64,000 bases of DNA from Colius striatus (GCF_028858725.1 NC_084759.1:137312171-137376170); one strand, 5' to 3'; counted from the first letter of the stretch, positions 1-13,601 are shown. The notes: generated by a model from the sequence alone, not told the origin. Program-made: numbers and translations.

Positions 1-1630
1 TAGTGGGCTGCAAGCTTGCAGACCACCACAGAATAGTAAGCCACTTTCAAGGATACAGGGAGTTCATACTCATATGGTTGATGTAAGCTGGAAGCACAGG
101 GGCTACAACCTGCTCTAAGATCTAGACATGTGCTCTTTTTCCCATAAGTTTCACAGTTATCTCCTCAGAAAGAAAGGAGGTAGCTTAACAAAGACACTAT
201 TTCCTGTATAATTTCTACACTTTACTGTGATGTCTGGAACTAGAACCTCAGTAACTAAGGGGATGTTTATGTAAAAGGTTTATTTGTAAGAAAGAGAAAA
301 CCTTTCCACTTCAGATTAATCATAGACACTTTTTATTACGCAAGTCACATCAGTGTATGATGGCCAAGCAGTAACAGTATGCACTCCCTAACCTTTGGAA
401 AGGAAAATTTGTTAAAACACTTTAAAATGTGCATATAAAGAGACAGAAAGACAAACTGTAGAAAAAGGTATCCATTTATTCAAGGTATAACAAGGATATT
501 TACAGTATTCATTTGCTCAGAATAAGATCCATCCTTTCAATTTTTAAAGCAGCAATTATAAATTACATTTAAAAGGAAAATGTTCCAAGTATGTTTCTGT
601 TAAAGATATTTTTACAATGACAGAAACACTTTAAGGCTAAGTCATTTTGACCATTGCTGCCACCCACATTTATTTTGGCAAAGCTCTCTCAGACAACATT
701 ACCTTGAGGGATATGCTAAATTCAACAGACAATTTTGTTCCCTCAGATGCTTTTCACAACAGTTCACAGGTGAGAAAAATTGACTTTTTATTTAGAACAA
801 TGAATTAAAATGAAGCGAGATGAACTGCCTACATCCTTGCATCTCAGAGGGCTGAAAGATTACACACAGCAACACATCATCTCTGAAAGGTATGTCAGCT
901 TTCTTGTTGATGAAGGTACTCCAGTTTACCAAGCAATTTGCTTTCAGTCAGTGCTCCATCAGGTGGTGCAATCTACATTTCCCATCACATCACTTTCCCC
1001 AAAACAACAACAAAAAAGTCTTCAGGTAGCTGACTTACAATATAAATGAACTATCTGTTTTAAACAGTACTTGATTCCCACAGTACAGACCAGTGCTCTA
1101 CCAAAGCACAAAAAAGACAAGTTTGCTAAACTGCTGTAGTGTTATTGTCTAGTCTCTTTAACACATAACAGACCTACGGGAGCAGTTAAAATTGGTTTAT
1201 CTCTTGAGGTAGAAGCCACAAGCCATTTAATCCTGTCTGTAAACTACAACACGCTTGCCCTCAGGCAAATAGAACCATTTTTTTGTCATTTAAAAACCCA
1301 CCAATTTTCCAGATGTTGTTCATTGTACATATAATGGTATTTTTCATGGAATCTTTTTGTGCCTATTTGAAAAGGAAGCAAATTAAATATTGGAAATAGT
1401 AGATTGTGGCTATTTATACAGTTGCATGAAAATAAAACATCTTACACAAATAAACTTTACAGCAAATTCCAGTAGGATTGCTGTATGAGGATTTTTTAAC
1501 TTGGAAGTTATTTTGAAAAATACCAATTTTAACTGCATAATAAAGAAAAAAAACCCCACATCAACCAAACCCCAGACCTTTAAGACTATATAGCTACTTG
1601 AAATGCTACTATTGCATTTTGGGTTTTTTT
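1..1630. other. AT-rich flank or distal GOLT1B 3' UTR
   Basis: No gene is recognisable on either strand. The longest open frame (810-1049 +, 79 codons) looks like chance. It may be distal GOLT1B 3' UTR or intergenic spacer. Confidence 0.5.
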
Positions 1631-1738
1631 CATAGAATGGTAGGGGTTGGAAGGGACTTTTAGAGATCTAGTCCAACCCCCCTGCAGAAGCAGGTTCACC
1701 TAGATCAGGTCGCATAGGAACATGTCCAGGTGGGTGAC
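1631..1738 (-). repeat. CR1 LINE 3' end fragment
   Basis: On the minus strand this is the CR1 3' terminus: it begins catagaatggtaggggttgg on the plus strand and runs through the CCTAGATCAGGTC block. Heavily 5'-truncated, about 105 bp. Confidence 0.9.
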
Positions 1739-1999
1739 TATATTTAAGGGATAAGAAAATTAAACACAGTAGAAACCCCCAAAGCGTGCACAAATACAAT
1801 ATACTTAATTATCATGTTTTGTTAGGTCTTAACTACATCTATCGAAAGTACACAATGTTTAACATTCCAATGGAAGCAGAAATGTGACCCTTCCATTAGT
1901 AGGAGACACCAATTCCAGGTTAGCTAAGATTCTCTGTAATATCAAAGTTGTTGACGTGACTGATAGAAGTTTGATGACAACCCAAACAACAAGTTACAA

Positions 2000-3129
2000 A
2001 ACATACAGAAATTGGCACTTGATCTTCAGTTAGCTCCATTAGCTCAGTTTTCTCCCCAGAGACTCACATACACAGAACTTTAAGTTTTCATTTTATTACT
2101 GTAAAAAATAAAAGTAAATTTGTAGTTCCAGAGTAAACAAAGAAACCTTAGCTTCAAACTATTTAAAACCAAAGATTCGAATCTTGATAAGATACATTTC
2201 ACAGGGTTCACGTCAGCACCTTAACCAAATGCTTTTTTCTGTGAACTAAGGGTATTTCACAAAATTTTCATGTTAAGAGACAAGGGGCTACATTCTCATC
2301 CGGATCCATGTGTAACATCACTCAAGGAGAACAGGAAGGAGTGCACATCAGTCTCCAGAGTTCCTTGTTGAGCTCCACATGTTCAGAACCAACATTTAAG
2401 TCCGAAGTTACTAAAGATTGACTTTTTGCGTATCCCGAAACGGAAGGCAAATACAATCAACTTACATTTGGCTTTGAAACATTAAGATAACAATGTTTTA
2501 TTTCAGCCACTTATTTACAAAAATCTTTACAACAGAACCGTGTAGAGTTTCTTTTTTTGTTATAATACACTTAAAGATGAATAGCCATCTTAACCTTCAT
2601 GCAAAGACATATCTCTTGTTACACAAGAAGTTTTCTGTTAGTTTTGTATTGGTGGTTTTTGCTTGGTTTTGGGTTTTTTTTTTTGTTTTTTTTTTTCACT
2701 CTGAGGATAGCAAGCAGAGGATTGGATAAGTTTGGGTCACCCTTAAAAATCTAGGCCTGTTTGCTCTACTGCACCTTCAAAATAAGGAAGTAAACTACAG
2801 GCACCATTAATTCCAGAAGGGTTCATTGCCTCTAGCATGGTTTCCAAAAAAAGACACAAATAGTCTTGAACAGTTGTAACATGGGTTATTCCATGACTTT
2901 CATCTCTTCAGTTTGTTTCCTGAACTCTGGAGTGACTTTCCTAGAAGCATACTTGCTGAGCTTCTTTTCTAATGTATATTATTGACTATACATTTTAAAT
3001 TAAACTGTTATGTAAAGAATGTAACAAGCTTTTCCTTTGTACACAACTTAATCTTTGTGCTGAGTATTCTTCAAAAGGATTTTATAAATAATACAGTAAG
3101 ATTAGAATCAGTCTTCGGCCCTCTTGTCA
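2000..3129 (-). other. GOLT1B: GOLT1B 3' UTR (end not resolved)
   Basis: AT-rich sequence directly after the GOLT1B stop with no other gene. Minus-strand AATAAA signals occur at 2497-2502 and 2092-2097, and another near 473. The sequence alone does not show which is used, so the lower boundary given here is a guess. Confidence 0.5.
2497..2502 (-). terminator. candidate poly(A) signal of GOLT1B
   Basis: AATAAA on the minus strand (TTTATT on the plus strand), about 630 bp past the stop. It is the first canonical hexamer I noticed, but several others follow further on, so its use is uncertain. Confidence 0.35.
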
Positions 3130-3168
3130 TTATACCATGTTGTTGCTTTCTCCAACTTTATCTACAAG
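3130..3168 (-). CDS. GOLT1B: GOLT1B coding exon 5 and stop
   Basis: Encodes [12 protein letters not shown] and a TAA stop. Acceptor ttctgcag. The C-terminal peptide GESNNMV is the recognisable end of the family. Confidence 0.93.
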   Translation of the reverse strand, partial: LVDKVGESNNMV

Positions 3169-6100
3169 CTGCAGAAAAGGAGAAAAAAAAAGATTTTAAG
3201 CTTCACGACTTTTTATACAGTAAAGTTTCTCTCAAATATTACTTGCTACTTGCACAAGTTAGTATGCAACTGAAAATGAGTTTCAAGTAGTAACTCACTA
3301 AGGTCTCATGACTTAAGTTTGTGAAAATTAAAAGTCTTATATTGCAATTGTGTTTCTGCACGACATGTTTTTCTCATATGGACATTAACAGTGCAACATG
3401 AAGATGCAACAAAATGAAAAAGGAAATAGAAGAATGCAGATAACACTGCTAGCTTAATGATTAAAACAAAACGATACAGTATCAGCCACACATGCATTAG
3501 TAGACCAAGTAAGATATTTCAACTGACCATTACTGTGGATTCTCTTCTGAGCCTACGTAGGCTTTGAATAAAACATTAACAATTATCTTTTTAAAACAAG
3601 ATTTAACCGCGTTATGATCAAATTAAATAAGACTAAGTAAGATCAATTGACAAATTAAACATTCAATTGATCATGAATTATAAGCCAGAACTTGGCCTAA
3701 TTATCAGGTTGGAACAGATGATCTTGAACTCTAATTTTTAAAAAACAGCCTGCTGATATCTAAGTTATACCCCCTATTAATTTTTTTGTAGTAGCTATTA
3801 AAACTGTTGCTTTCAAAACTATAGTTAAAAATTCTTATTAAAGTTCATACAGAAATTAGCACAGTAAAAGTAGTTGACTGAAACACCCTAGATTACCAAA
3901 TTTCTGGCACTTGTTAATTGTCTTCAAATCCCTGACTATTTGATTAAGAAAGTGGAAAACTGTTTTTGAAAAAATTCAAACCTCAGTAAACAGCAAGATA
4001 TAGTCTGGTGCAGTAGACCTTAATAAATATTTCTGATGAATGACTATGCATCACTAGAGTTTCTGGATTTGTCATACAAGCTGCAACTTAACATTGAACT
4101 AAAATGTTTGCTTTTACAGGCCACTTTTCATAAATATATCCAAATACTACACAAAGAATAGCGTCCTCATTGTACAGACAGGAGAAGAGGCACACAACAG
4201 TGACATAATTGGCCTGTCTGGTCATCTAGGACCATCAGTGAAGCAGGAAGCAAAACCACAGCATTCTGAGTCACAATCCAGGGCTCTTTCCACTTCACAA
4301 CATGGAAGTAGGGACAGCTTCTACAAGGATGTCCTTTGTTCCTTTTACATCTAGAATTCTCTCACTGGGAATGATGGCATTTGTGTGGTGCAAGAACTAT
4401 ACAGGAATATATTCAAAGTCACTGCTCTAAAGTCATATTTGCTTTATTTCAGATGCATTTCTACTATTGCTATAACAATAGAATAAAAAACAGCGTAAGC
4501 TTCAAATTTTTCATGAAGTACCAAACACTTACCGAGCTTATACCAGGTAAATTCAAGAGATACCCAAGAACTGGAACTCTTCTAATAAATCCAACCACCA
4601 CAGGAAAGAACCCCCTTTTGGTAAGATATCAGAAGGCTGTATTAGTTTTTGTAATTAAACTATTAGCAGAACATTAATTTTACCAAATATATTAACATAT
4701 CTGTATATATAGCAGAGAAAAGGGAAAAACGTGAAACACCTTATTTTTTAAATGGTCTTAATTTTCTTCATAGCTGGCAACCTTCAATCAGCTTTTTAAA
4801 AAAGGAACTGTCTTCAGTAGGAGACAATTTAAGATGTTTTTTTCAAAAAATATTTACACATTTTATCTAAACTAAATACAAGACTAACATACAATTTTAC
4901 CGACTGTTAAGAAAGAGCATCACGAGAACCAAGAGCACCATGAGTGGTCTGATTAACAGGAACTAACATTGCTATATACTATTTAGCCAGTAGTTGAACA
5001 CTTAAAAAAAACATTTTAGGGGCAAGTTATTAGATTACTAAGCACTAATGAAACCTTCTTTATCTAAACAGAAGTCCAACAACAACTAACAGCCTCCCTC
5101 TTACTTATTAGAGTATTTTGTACTTTGTTCTATAGTGAAGTATGGAACTTCAACCATGGAAATACAGATAAAATACGGACATGTATTACAGGTGATAGCA
5201 AGAATAATTCTTTCACTGTTACAATTGCATGTATGAGCAAGTTATATGACACCCTGTGAAAACTGTAACATGTATCAAGATTGCTGTTTAAAAAATAAGA
5301 ACTTTCATCTTTCCTTGAGTTGTGATAATGCTAACCAAATGCAGCAGTTCTGACTGTACTGGGACACAAGGGTAACGAAATATGACAGAAAACATCTTTT
5401 CACTGAGCTACCACAGTAATGAAATGGTAAGGTTACAAACGTAGGATGTTTGTAACTGAGTATTTTGGCCCTTTGTTAAAGAAAAGAACAAACTCCCCAA
5501 CAAAAAAAATGCTAAGTATCTAAAATTTGCCCTTTTTAATGAGGAAATATTTAAAACTTTGTACTGCTAACTAATTGGGATCCCATATATTTTGAAGCTT
5601 TACAATTCTTTGGTTAGGCATAAACAGCACTATCAGAGTCAGTCTGGTATATATGCCTAAAAAGTTAGCACATTTGACTCTTGGAAAAATACTTACCAAC
5701 TTTCCACCCCTTGCAAATGTGAAATCAACAATTTTGTATAAAATCTATCTAAGGCAAACATTTAAAGGACATTGCTTTGTCTGCTCTAATGCAGAAACAC
5801 TGAACGAATACATTTCTTCCTAGACACACCAATACAGGAAGGTATTTTGAAACAAGTCTTACCTGAATAATAGGAAGAACCCATAGATTTCAAGAATCAT
5901 TCCAATTAAAGGCCAACCAATGAGAACTATTAGCACACCACCCAGGAAAAAGCCTGTTGCTTTCATTTTGTGTTTTTGAAAGAAGAATCGAAATGTTCTT
6001 TCTAAACCAATAACAAAAGACAAGCCAGCCACAAATAAAACCTAGAACAGACAAAAAACAACCACAGAAAGAAAATATCTAATTATAAATTTACATCCTA

Positions 6101-9100
6101 AACTTAGGAATATATATATTCTACAAAATTAGATTGCATTTCTAGCACAACTTCTTTTAATACCCAAAGATGGATGGTTAGAAGGAATTTACTAATGATT
6201 TTCTTTTGTAAAGTCCATCACAAAACATTTGTAGCTAGCATTCAAAACACTTCTGTCAGCTGCTTAAAAAGTTTTCCTTTGTGGTCTCTGACAAACACAT
6301 GCCAAAAGATCTAGTGACTACATTATATCTGCCTGGTGATGTTAAGTACAATCATTATCCACAAGCAGCGCTGAAGCTTAGTACCACTGACAGCAAAGTT
6401 TCATTATAACTGAGAACAGACATGTTACAAAAGCACCTCTGTTCTGTACCATGGACATCTTAAACAGCTTGTACTGATCTACTGAACAGTAGAAGGCCAA
6501 AAAGAAAAAAAGGAAGACAGACGAAGAGTATTATCAATTATCTTACTTGGGCTTTTCATCTTTTTAGGGGGGTAGGGCAGTTTGATTTTTTTGCTGTATA
6601 TAATCTTTCTACTGTTTACCAGTTTCAGTATAAGCAGAACACTATCACACTAGTCACAACTAGTTAGAACTATTTTTTAATGTCCTTTAGCAACAAGACT
6701 TGCAATTATTTCAGTTTGTAAGCATACATCTGAGCAATATTTTTGCTGAGAATGGGATAGTATCTTGGGTTTTACTCAAGATTAAAGGTGAAATTTAAGT
6801 ATTGTATGTTATTTAATAAGTAATTTTTTTACTACCTCTTCTTTCACACAATCACAGAATGTTAAGGGTTGGAAAGGACCTCGAAAAATCATCTAGTCCA
6901 AGCCAGAGCAGGACCACCTAGAGTAGGTCACACAGGAACTCGTCCAGGTGGGTTTTCAACATCCCCAGAGAAGGAGACTCAACCTATATGAGCAGCCTGT
7001 TCCAGTGCTCCGTCACCCTCAAAGAGAAGAAATTCTTCCTTCCTGTGTTTCTTTGGAACCTCTTATGTTCCAGCTTGTACCCATTGTCCCTTGTCCTATC
7101 ATTGGGCATCACTGAATACAGCCTGGCTCCATCCTTGTGACAACCTGCCCTTTACGCTTTTGTAAACATTAATAGATCACCCCTCAGTCTCCTCCAAACT
7201 AAAGAGCCCCAGTTCCCTCAGCCTTTCATCATAAGGGAGATGCTCCACTTCCCTAATCATCTTGGTGGCCCTGCACTGAACTCTCTTCAGCAGCTCCCTG
7301 TCCTTCTTGAACTGAGGGGCCCAGAACTGGACACAGTATTCCAGATGTGGTCTCACGAGGGCAGAGTAGAGGGGGAGGAGAATTTCTCTCGATTTACTAA
7401 CCACCTCCCTTCTAATACACCCCAGGATGCCATTGGCCTTCTTGGCCACGAGGGTGCATTCAGATAGAATAACTTGAAAAAAACCCAAAACAAACTAAAA
7501 CACCACAACTTTCTCTAAAAGGATATAGTACCTTTTCTTGCATTATCTTTGGTCACCGCATAGCCTGTCATTATTTCTTCCTACCTATGCTTTTGTCATT
7601 TTCCCTAACAGAATCTCTTATTTCCACCTTACATTAGGAAAAAAAAAAAAAAGACCATTATTTTATTTTTAAGTCTTCCACTATACACTTTATTGATGGC
7701 TCAGAACAATGCTTCAACTAATGCACCTAAATTCAATTACACATTTTTATATTTTCCTTCAATGAATCTCAGTACTTGACTCTGTTGCCACAGAATGCAA
7801 CTGATCAGTTTTGACCACAGACATCAGCAAAAGAGGATGTCAACCTCTACCTGGCTGTGCACTTGGCTGGCTGGCAAAGCCAAGAACACCAGAGCCACAG
7901 AGAGTATCACGTTCAGAAGACACCCTGCCATTTCATATTTGCTTTGGGTTGGGAATTTTGTGTACTAGAACCAGGATTTACTTTCTATGCTGCTTCAAGT
8001 GAAAGTTTTGACTTGGTAAAAACCGAACATACTACATCTCTCTACCCTGAAGGGTGGATTGGGTCTTCTAAATCCAGAGTATCAGCAATTCACATTTTTT
8101 ACTTTCCTCATAAAGCCCAGCAAAGTGACGTTTGCTAGCATGTACAGAACATTTCACTGTTCTTATCCGAATATATTTGACAGTTATCTTACAAGATCTC
8201 CAAAAAAGAAAAAGCATTACTAATGATAGCCCCTCTAGAATTTGCTGCTATATTTGCAGCAATATAGCAACTGTGAAACAAGCTGCATCTTGTCTGATGA
8301 ACATACTGCAGGCCTGACCTGGAGGTTTGATATTCAGATTCACGTGAACTGTTCTAACTTTAACCAGGAAAAATGATTCACTCATATCACTGACCATAAC
8401 TCTTCCTTTATAACAAATTGCCACAGTATTTTTTGTGTGATCCAGTTTCAAATTGACAACATACTGCTTAATTTTAACCTATCTACTCTGTCTTGGTGAG
8501 GCCTCATCTGGAGTCCTGTGTCCAGTTCTGGGCTCCTTAGCTCAAGGGACAGAGAACTTCTGGAGAGAGTCCAGTGCAGGACCACCAAGATGATCAGGGG
8601 ACAAGAACATCTTTCATATAAGGAAAGGCTGCGGGAACTGGGGCTGTTTAGTCTAGAGAAGAGGAGACTGAGGCGAAGATATCTACATGGTGGGTATCAG
8701 GAGGTTGTGGCAGCGCTTTTTTCTGTTGTAGCTAGCAACAGGACAAGGGGTAATGGGATGAAGCTGAAACACAAAAGTTCTACTTAAATATAAGCAAAAA
8801 CTATTTCACTGTGAGGGTGACAGAGCAGTGGAACAGGCTGCCCAGAGAGGTTGTGGAGTCTCCTTCCTTGGAAGTTCAAGACCTGCCTGGATGTGTTCCT
8901 ATGAGACCTGATCTAGATGAACCTGCTTCCGCAGGGGGGTTGGACTAGATGATCTCTAAAGGTCCCTTCCAATTCCTACCATTCTATGATTCTATGATAT
9001 CATACACTTAATTCTAAGCAGTGCAGAATCTAAGAATAAACAGAAGGCACTTACATTTCCAATAGCCAAAAGAGCTTTGTCAAAGAAGAGTATCATTCCA

Positions 9101-12100
9101 AAGAAAAGGAAAAACACTCCAAAGCCTGTTAGTCCCATTCCAATCTCTGAAAAAGAAGCAAATTTAGGCATGTAACAAAACATGGTATCAGGAAAAACTC
9201 ACACATAAAAATTGTGAGATACTTACCAGCCTACAGACATATTAAATATATAGAAAAACTCAGCATATTTTATGACCATCTAAAAACTTTCCCGACCGTA
9301 TAAATATAGTAAGTCTTGTAGACACCAATTACCTCAGTAACAGACAGATCTCTGGCAGCTGCTTATGAAACATGTATGTATTTGGAACTCTATATTGAAA
9401 CTGAATGCAACTAAAAAAGCATGCATGTATATATACATACAGCACAGATTTCCCTTCTGATTTGCTATCAGTATGGAAAACAGAATTGTTTTTTGTACAG
9501 ATAATGAAACTTTGTTTTCCATTTGAACTCCTATCCCATTATGTTTACCACAGTGTCATGAGTACCCTGGTCCTTTCCATTGTCCTGAGATCTCACATTC
9601 CACCTCCTATCATCTTGCATAGCAGTCCCACTTCCCCCAGCTCCTGGATTGAACAGGCTCAGATTAATGCTGTAGGCTCCTTCCAAGTTACGCATGCGCT
9701 CACAGCTATTTTCATTAGCTTGGATCTCCAGCTGCCAGTTCTCACAGAACCAGTGGATACTAAAGATCTTTTGGGTTCTACCTGTCTGTAAAAGTTGCTG
9801 AAGAAATACTGCAAAGGCAAGAGGAGGTTGGAAAGTTTGTCAGAGAAACTGGACTAGAAATGTCAAGCTGCAATTAAAGATATCATTTGACAGTAGCCTG
9901 TAAGGTATCCTGAAGACTGTACTTGGAAATACTTCCTACTATTAAACCTCTAAGATCTTCCTTTGACTTTCATGCAGACAGGATGAGAGAGAAATAACAG
10001 GAACAAGAGCAATAAAAATCTTTGCATTTATCCACAGGCTCACCCTTACATTATTGCTACCCCTGTGACCTGGGAATTTAGAAGCCTACAGGACAGATAA
10101 AAACAGCAAAACCAGCCACAATACTATAGTCAGGCTGGCAGCTCAGTTTGTGCCTGTGTGTGTGTATAGATTTTTTGAAGATCTCAGTAGTTTTGTATAG
10201 TTCAGCCTCAATCAAAAAAGCGCCATCCACACAATCACAGCCTTCACTACTACTGTTAAACAGATGTACTCACAAGTATTTCAGTTGCATTTTTTACTCC
10301 AATACATATCTAGTTGACCATTTACTGTTGCTTGAAGAGCTCGGGAGTAAAGCAGTATCACTGTGTTCATTTCAAAACTTATATTTAGCTATTGCAAAAA
10401 CATTTCAAAACACAGGGTGAACAGATTTGTTACAGCAACATTCAACTTTCCTCATTTCTGTGAGAGCTCATCTTTTGGCAATGTTGCAGACAACATGATG
10501 TTCAATCTGTAGCTTTACAGTATCACCTGCCACTTTAAACTTTTGCTTTAAGCATTTTAGCCACACAAAGTAACCTGCTTCAACTGATTTACTGCAGACA
10601 TTCTCAATACTCATTTACAATGAAAAAATGGATTGCAAATTGTATTTGCAATGAATCTGCTGACTGAAGGCAACATAACAATTGCTATTTGCCCTTTTCT
10701 CTAGTAGTCTTTACTTTAGAAAGGCAGAAACAATCTGTATTCTGGAAGGAAAACACTTAGGAGATAGGACTCCAAAGGAACTACCAGCTGCCAAAAGGAG
10801 AAATAAGCAGTCATGGGAAGCAAGTATGTATTCCTCCCACGGACACAGCACAAAGTAGGGATCTTGCAAGAAGGAAGAGGACAACTCCCAACAGCTGCTG
10901 CCATTACTATCCTGACACTTCTATATTCACTTGAAACATGTCTGTAATCGACTGCTATAATGGGTTCAGACTCACTTTAGAAGTCAACCATATTTTCTGG
11001 TTAGCAGAAAGAAAAGGAAAAAAAAACCCAAGGAACTTCACTCTCATTGTCTCAAAATTACTGCTGAAAGAAGAGGAGTAATCCAGGATTACTATTCCCT
11101 ATTGCCAATATCTCAGTAGAAAGTATTACTGACTTGTTTCATATCAGAATTTGGAAATATATTTGACTAGCATTCTTAGGGAAATACTTCCCGTATTACT
11201 CAGGCACAACATTTCAATGCTCAGAAATGCAGAAACACATACTAGATTTAAAAAAAAAAAAAAAGATTTCCTGAGAGGAAAGATCAATGCTTTCTCAAAG
11301 TTTCTGCAGAAAATCTGCAAGCTGTGCAAGAGTACTGTGGCACTGTATCAAAACAGCTTGGTAAACACTGACTTTTAATTAAGGCACATTGCTGGTAAAA
11401 TTTCAGGGAAGACAATGCCCTTCTTCCATCTTTTGTGTACAAAGTAAGAATGGAATTGTGCATCATAGGCTCTCAAAAGACAAAAGTTAATGCAGCTTAC
11501 AGGTTATTACAAGTTTTGAGTCTTAATTATTATTTTGATAATAGCATTTTTTTAATAGTGAAAAAATAAATTGTTTAGAAGAAACTAAGTGCATTCTTTT
11601 GCAATTACTGGCCATTTATCGCTATTCAATTAATCACTTAAAGTGTTTTACAATAGAGCTGCAAATTTAACTCTCCAAACATCAAATAATGCAGTGGTCC
11701 TCTCTGAGTATTTACAGAATCATAGGATCATAGAATGGTAGGGGGTGGAATGGACCTTTAGGGGTTTATCACACTACTTCACTACTCTTACAGCAAACTG
11801 GTTGCTGTGAGTTTGAAAATATCTGATGACATATCTTCAGAATTTCAGAAAAAGTGAAAAAATATACAATAAACCACCCTGAATTCTACAATATTTTACT
11901 TACTACTCTTGGCTCTGAAAGTTAAAACCAACAGAGTCAGCATTGAAATTAGCTGAATATCCCAAATGAGGAACTAAGAAATGGAAAAACAGTAAATACG
12001 TCTCTTTCTGAAGAGATTTTTTTTTTCTTATCCCCTCCAATTAATATTCTGGGCAGGAAAGCAGAGGAATGGGAAAAAAAACAAAGCCCACAAGGGTTGA

Positions 12101-13483
12101 CTCTATCAGAAATCTAAAAACAAACCCTAAAGGTTAGTAAAATAACATGGCACCTGAACTTCTCAAGCAATCATTGACCTTGAATGGTGCTATCCTGCTT
12201 CTCTGCTGATCTTCATCCTTGGCCTTGACTGGCTGTCCAACACTTCTATTTCCAGTATCCTACAATCAAGTTAAACTAGTTCTTTAAATTTTCTTTTCTA
12301 CATTTTTCATACTTACTGTTCATCCTAACTGACACTGTGGAGCTTATCAAGCACACTCATGCCCTTTCGTGGCAACCAAGTCAGAATCACACAAGAGATG
12401 TTAACTTAAATCAAAGACTTAACATTCTTCTTTACCTTGCAGCTTAAGCTCTTACACACCACTTTAATTTCTTTGTATTTTCCCTTCAGCATCTCTATTT
12501 CCCAATAATTTTATTTGATGAAAACAAAACGATGATCACATAGAAGTACTTTTTTCACTACAGATTGTCTAGTCCTCACCTTAAAACCTCTTCAGTGTCA
12601 CCTGTCAACATTTAGTGTGATCGCAGTAAGTTAAGAGAAAAACAGGAAAGCCACTAACCTATAACTGAGTATTCCAACCCGCTAACGTACACATGGAGGC
12701 ACATGAGAAGAGTAGCTAACTGCTACTTTTGTTTGTCGTTGAGTTTTCATTCATTCTCACCATCGTCACGTCACTGCGCCGCTGCCCACGCGAAAGATCT
12801 CACAACCCCTGACAAACGCTAGCGGCGGCACCACTGGTGACAAGTGCCCTCCCAAGGCCGACAAGCCAGCCGTGCCCAGCGCTTCTCTGCTGATCTCCAG
12901 CCCATCTCGCTTTCCGTTTTACTCGGTAGCTCAGGTACCACCGAGCTCAGCATGGCTTTAACAGCCTCCACGTCGCGGCGGTACCGGCAGGCGCGGCCAG
13001 ATGAGCTCCGCCTGCGCCCTCCCGCTCCCAGCCCACTGTTGAGCTGCTGCCCGTCAGGGACCGCAGCGAGCACGCCGACGGCCCTTCCGCGCCAGCTCAA
13101 GCTGGATCCTCCCTCGGCGATTCGCGCCCCAGCACCGCGCTCAGCCGGAGCTCCAACCGGGCGCGGGCCGAGGAAGGAACTGAGCCCTCCTCTCCGCAGG
13201 GGCACTCCGCCACAGCGGCTCGGGCCGGGGCCCCGAGACCCCATCACTGCCACGGCTGCAACCGAGGAGCCGCGATATCACAGCGATGAGAGACCGAGCG
13301 TGTCCGGGGCCGGCAGGATCGGCCGCTACCGGGGCCCCCTCCACGGCGTTCGCCTCCGCCCCCCTGCTCCGCGCCTCGGCCGCTCCCAGCCCCGCAGCCG
13401 GCAACCCGCTCCCCGCCTCCCACTGCGGACTGCCGACGGCGAGGGGATGGGCGCTTACTCTGTGTGTCTGAGAGGGAGATCAT
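3130..13483 (-). CDS. GOLT1B: GOLT1B, vesicle transport protein GOT1B (five coding exons)
   Basis: Small four-pass Golgi/ER membrane protein of the Got1/Sft2-like family, involved in ER-to-Golgi and Golgi vesicle traffic. Coding exons on the minus strand, in transcript order: 13483-13459, 9146-9055, 6041-5863, 4614-4533, 3168-3130. All junctions are GT-AG with matching phases. The joined frame is 138 codons plus stop, the same length as the human protein as I recall it. It starts MISLSDTQ, carries hydrophobic segments at about residues 10-30, 35-52, 69-89 and 90-110, and ends GESNNMV. The start ATG sits in a good context (ccaccATG) inside the CpG island. It is divergent from RECQL and probably shares its promoter. 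I see no frameshift or internal stop. CR1 copies lie in introns 1 and 2, one of them ending only about 55 bp from exon 2. Confidence 0.96.
4533..4614 (-). CDS. GOLT1B: GOLT1B coding exon 4
   Basis: Twenty-seven codons after a split Arg, from [17 protein letters not shown] to LPGISS. Acceptor aaaag, donor TCG|gtaagt. The reading matches the family's C-terminal third. Confidence 0.93.
5863..6041 (-). CDS. GOLT1B: GOLT1B coding exon 3
   Basis: Fifty-nine codons plus two bases, running from [12 protein letters not shown] to EIYGFFLLF. It holds membrane segments 2 and 3, the start of segment 4, and the basic loop [13 protein letters not shown]. Donor CAG|gtaag, acceptor ctag. Confidence 0.95.
6848..7464 (-). 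repeat. CR1 LINE, 5'-truncated
   Basis: About 615 bp in GOLT1B intron 2, ending at the CR1 3' terminus (acagaatgttaagggttgg side). The minus-strand frame at 7488-7177 reads the reverse-transcriptase tail, with [15 protein letters not shown] and [17 protein letters not shown]. It is diverged in part. Confidence 0.92.
8484..8999 (+). repeat. CR1 LINE, 5'-truncated, next to GOLT1B exon 2
   Basis: Plus-strand CR1 starting in the RT tail (gtgaggcctcatctggagtc) and ending with the canonical tccctacc-like block and attctatgat repeats. The 3' end is about 55 bp from the GOLT1B exon 2 donor. It looks fairly young because the tail is intact. Confidence 0.93.
9055..9146 (-). CDS. GOLT1B: GOLT1B coding exon 2
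   Basis: Thirty full codons, starting [12 protein letters not shown] after a split Lys and ending LLAIGN. This is the first membrane segment. Donor AAT|gtaagt. The acceptor is ttttcag followed by AG, where using the second AG keeps the frame. A CR1 ends about 55 bp beyond the donor. Confidence 0.95.
9147..12765 (-). other. GOLT1B: GOLT1B intron 1
   Basis: Intron sequence with one small CR1 fragment and no recognisable RNA or protein gene. The 128-codon plus-strand frame at 9405-9791 has no recognisable domain. Confidence 0.7.
11713..11770 (-). repeat. CR1 3' terminal fragment
   Basis: About 55 bp matching the CR1 extreme 3' end (catagaatggtagggggtgg). Nothing further upstream of the element survives. 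Confidence 0.75.
13459..13483 (-). CDS. GOLT1B: GOLT1B coding exon 1
   Basis: Encodes MISLSDTQ plus the first base of a Lys codon. The donor is CAGA|gtaagc. It lies in the CpG island, and the ATG follows ccacc. Confidence 0.92.
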
Positions 13484-13601
13484 GGTGGCGGTGGCGGGGC
13501 CGGGCGCGGGGTACAGCAGCGGCGGCGGCGGCGGCAACAGCCACGTCTTCCGGAAACACGCAGCCCCCTCCGCCGCGCCGCCGGGTGAAAGGACGCTGCC
13601 G

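Larger units (their letters stand above)
3169..6848 (-). other. GOLT1B: GOLT1B introns 4, 3 and lower part of 2
   Basis: Apart from exons 3 and 4, this stretch is AT-rich unique-looking intron. No RNA gene, second coding region or recognisable repeat was seen. The plus-strand frame at 4381-4677 is the antisense shadow of exon 4. Confidence 0.7.

Noticed and set aside
4381-4677. 98-codon plus-strand frame
   Set aside because: Antisense shadow of GOLT1B exon 4.
9405-9791. 128-codon plus-strand frame in GOLT1B intron 1
   Set aside because: No recognisable domain, no splice or regulatory context, and a length plausible by chance in an intron of this size.
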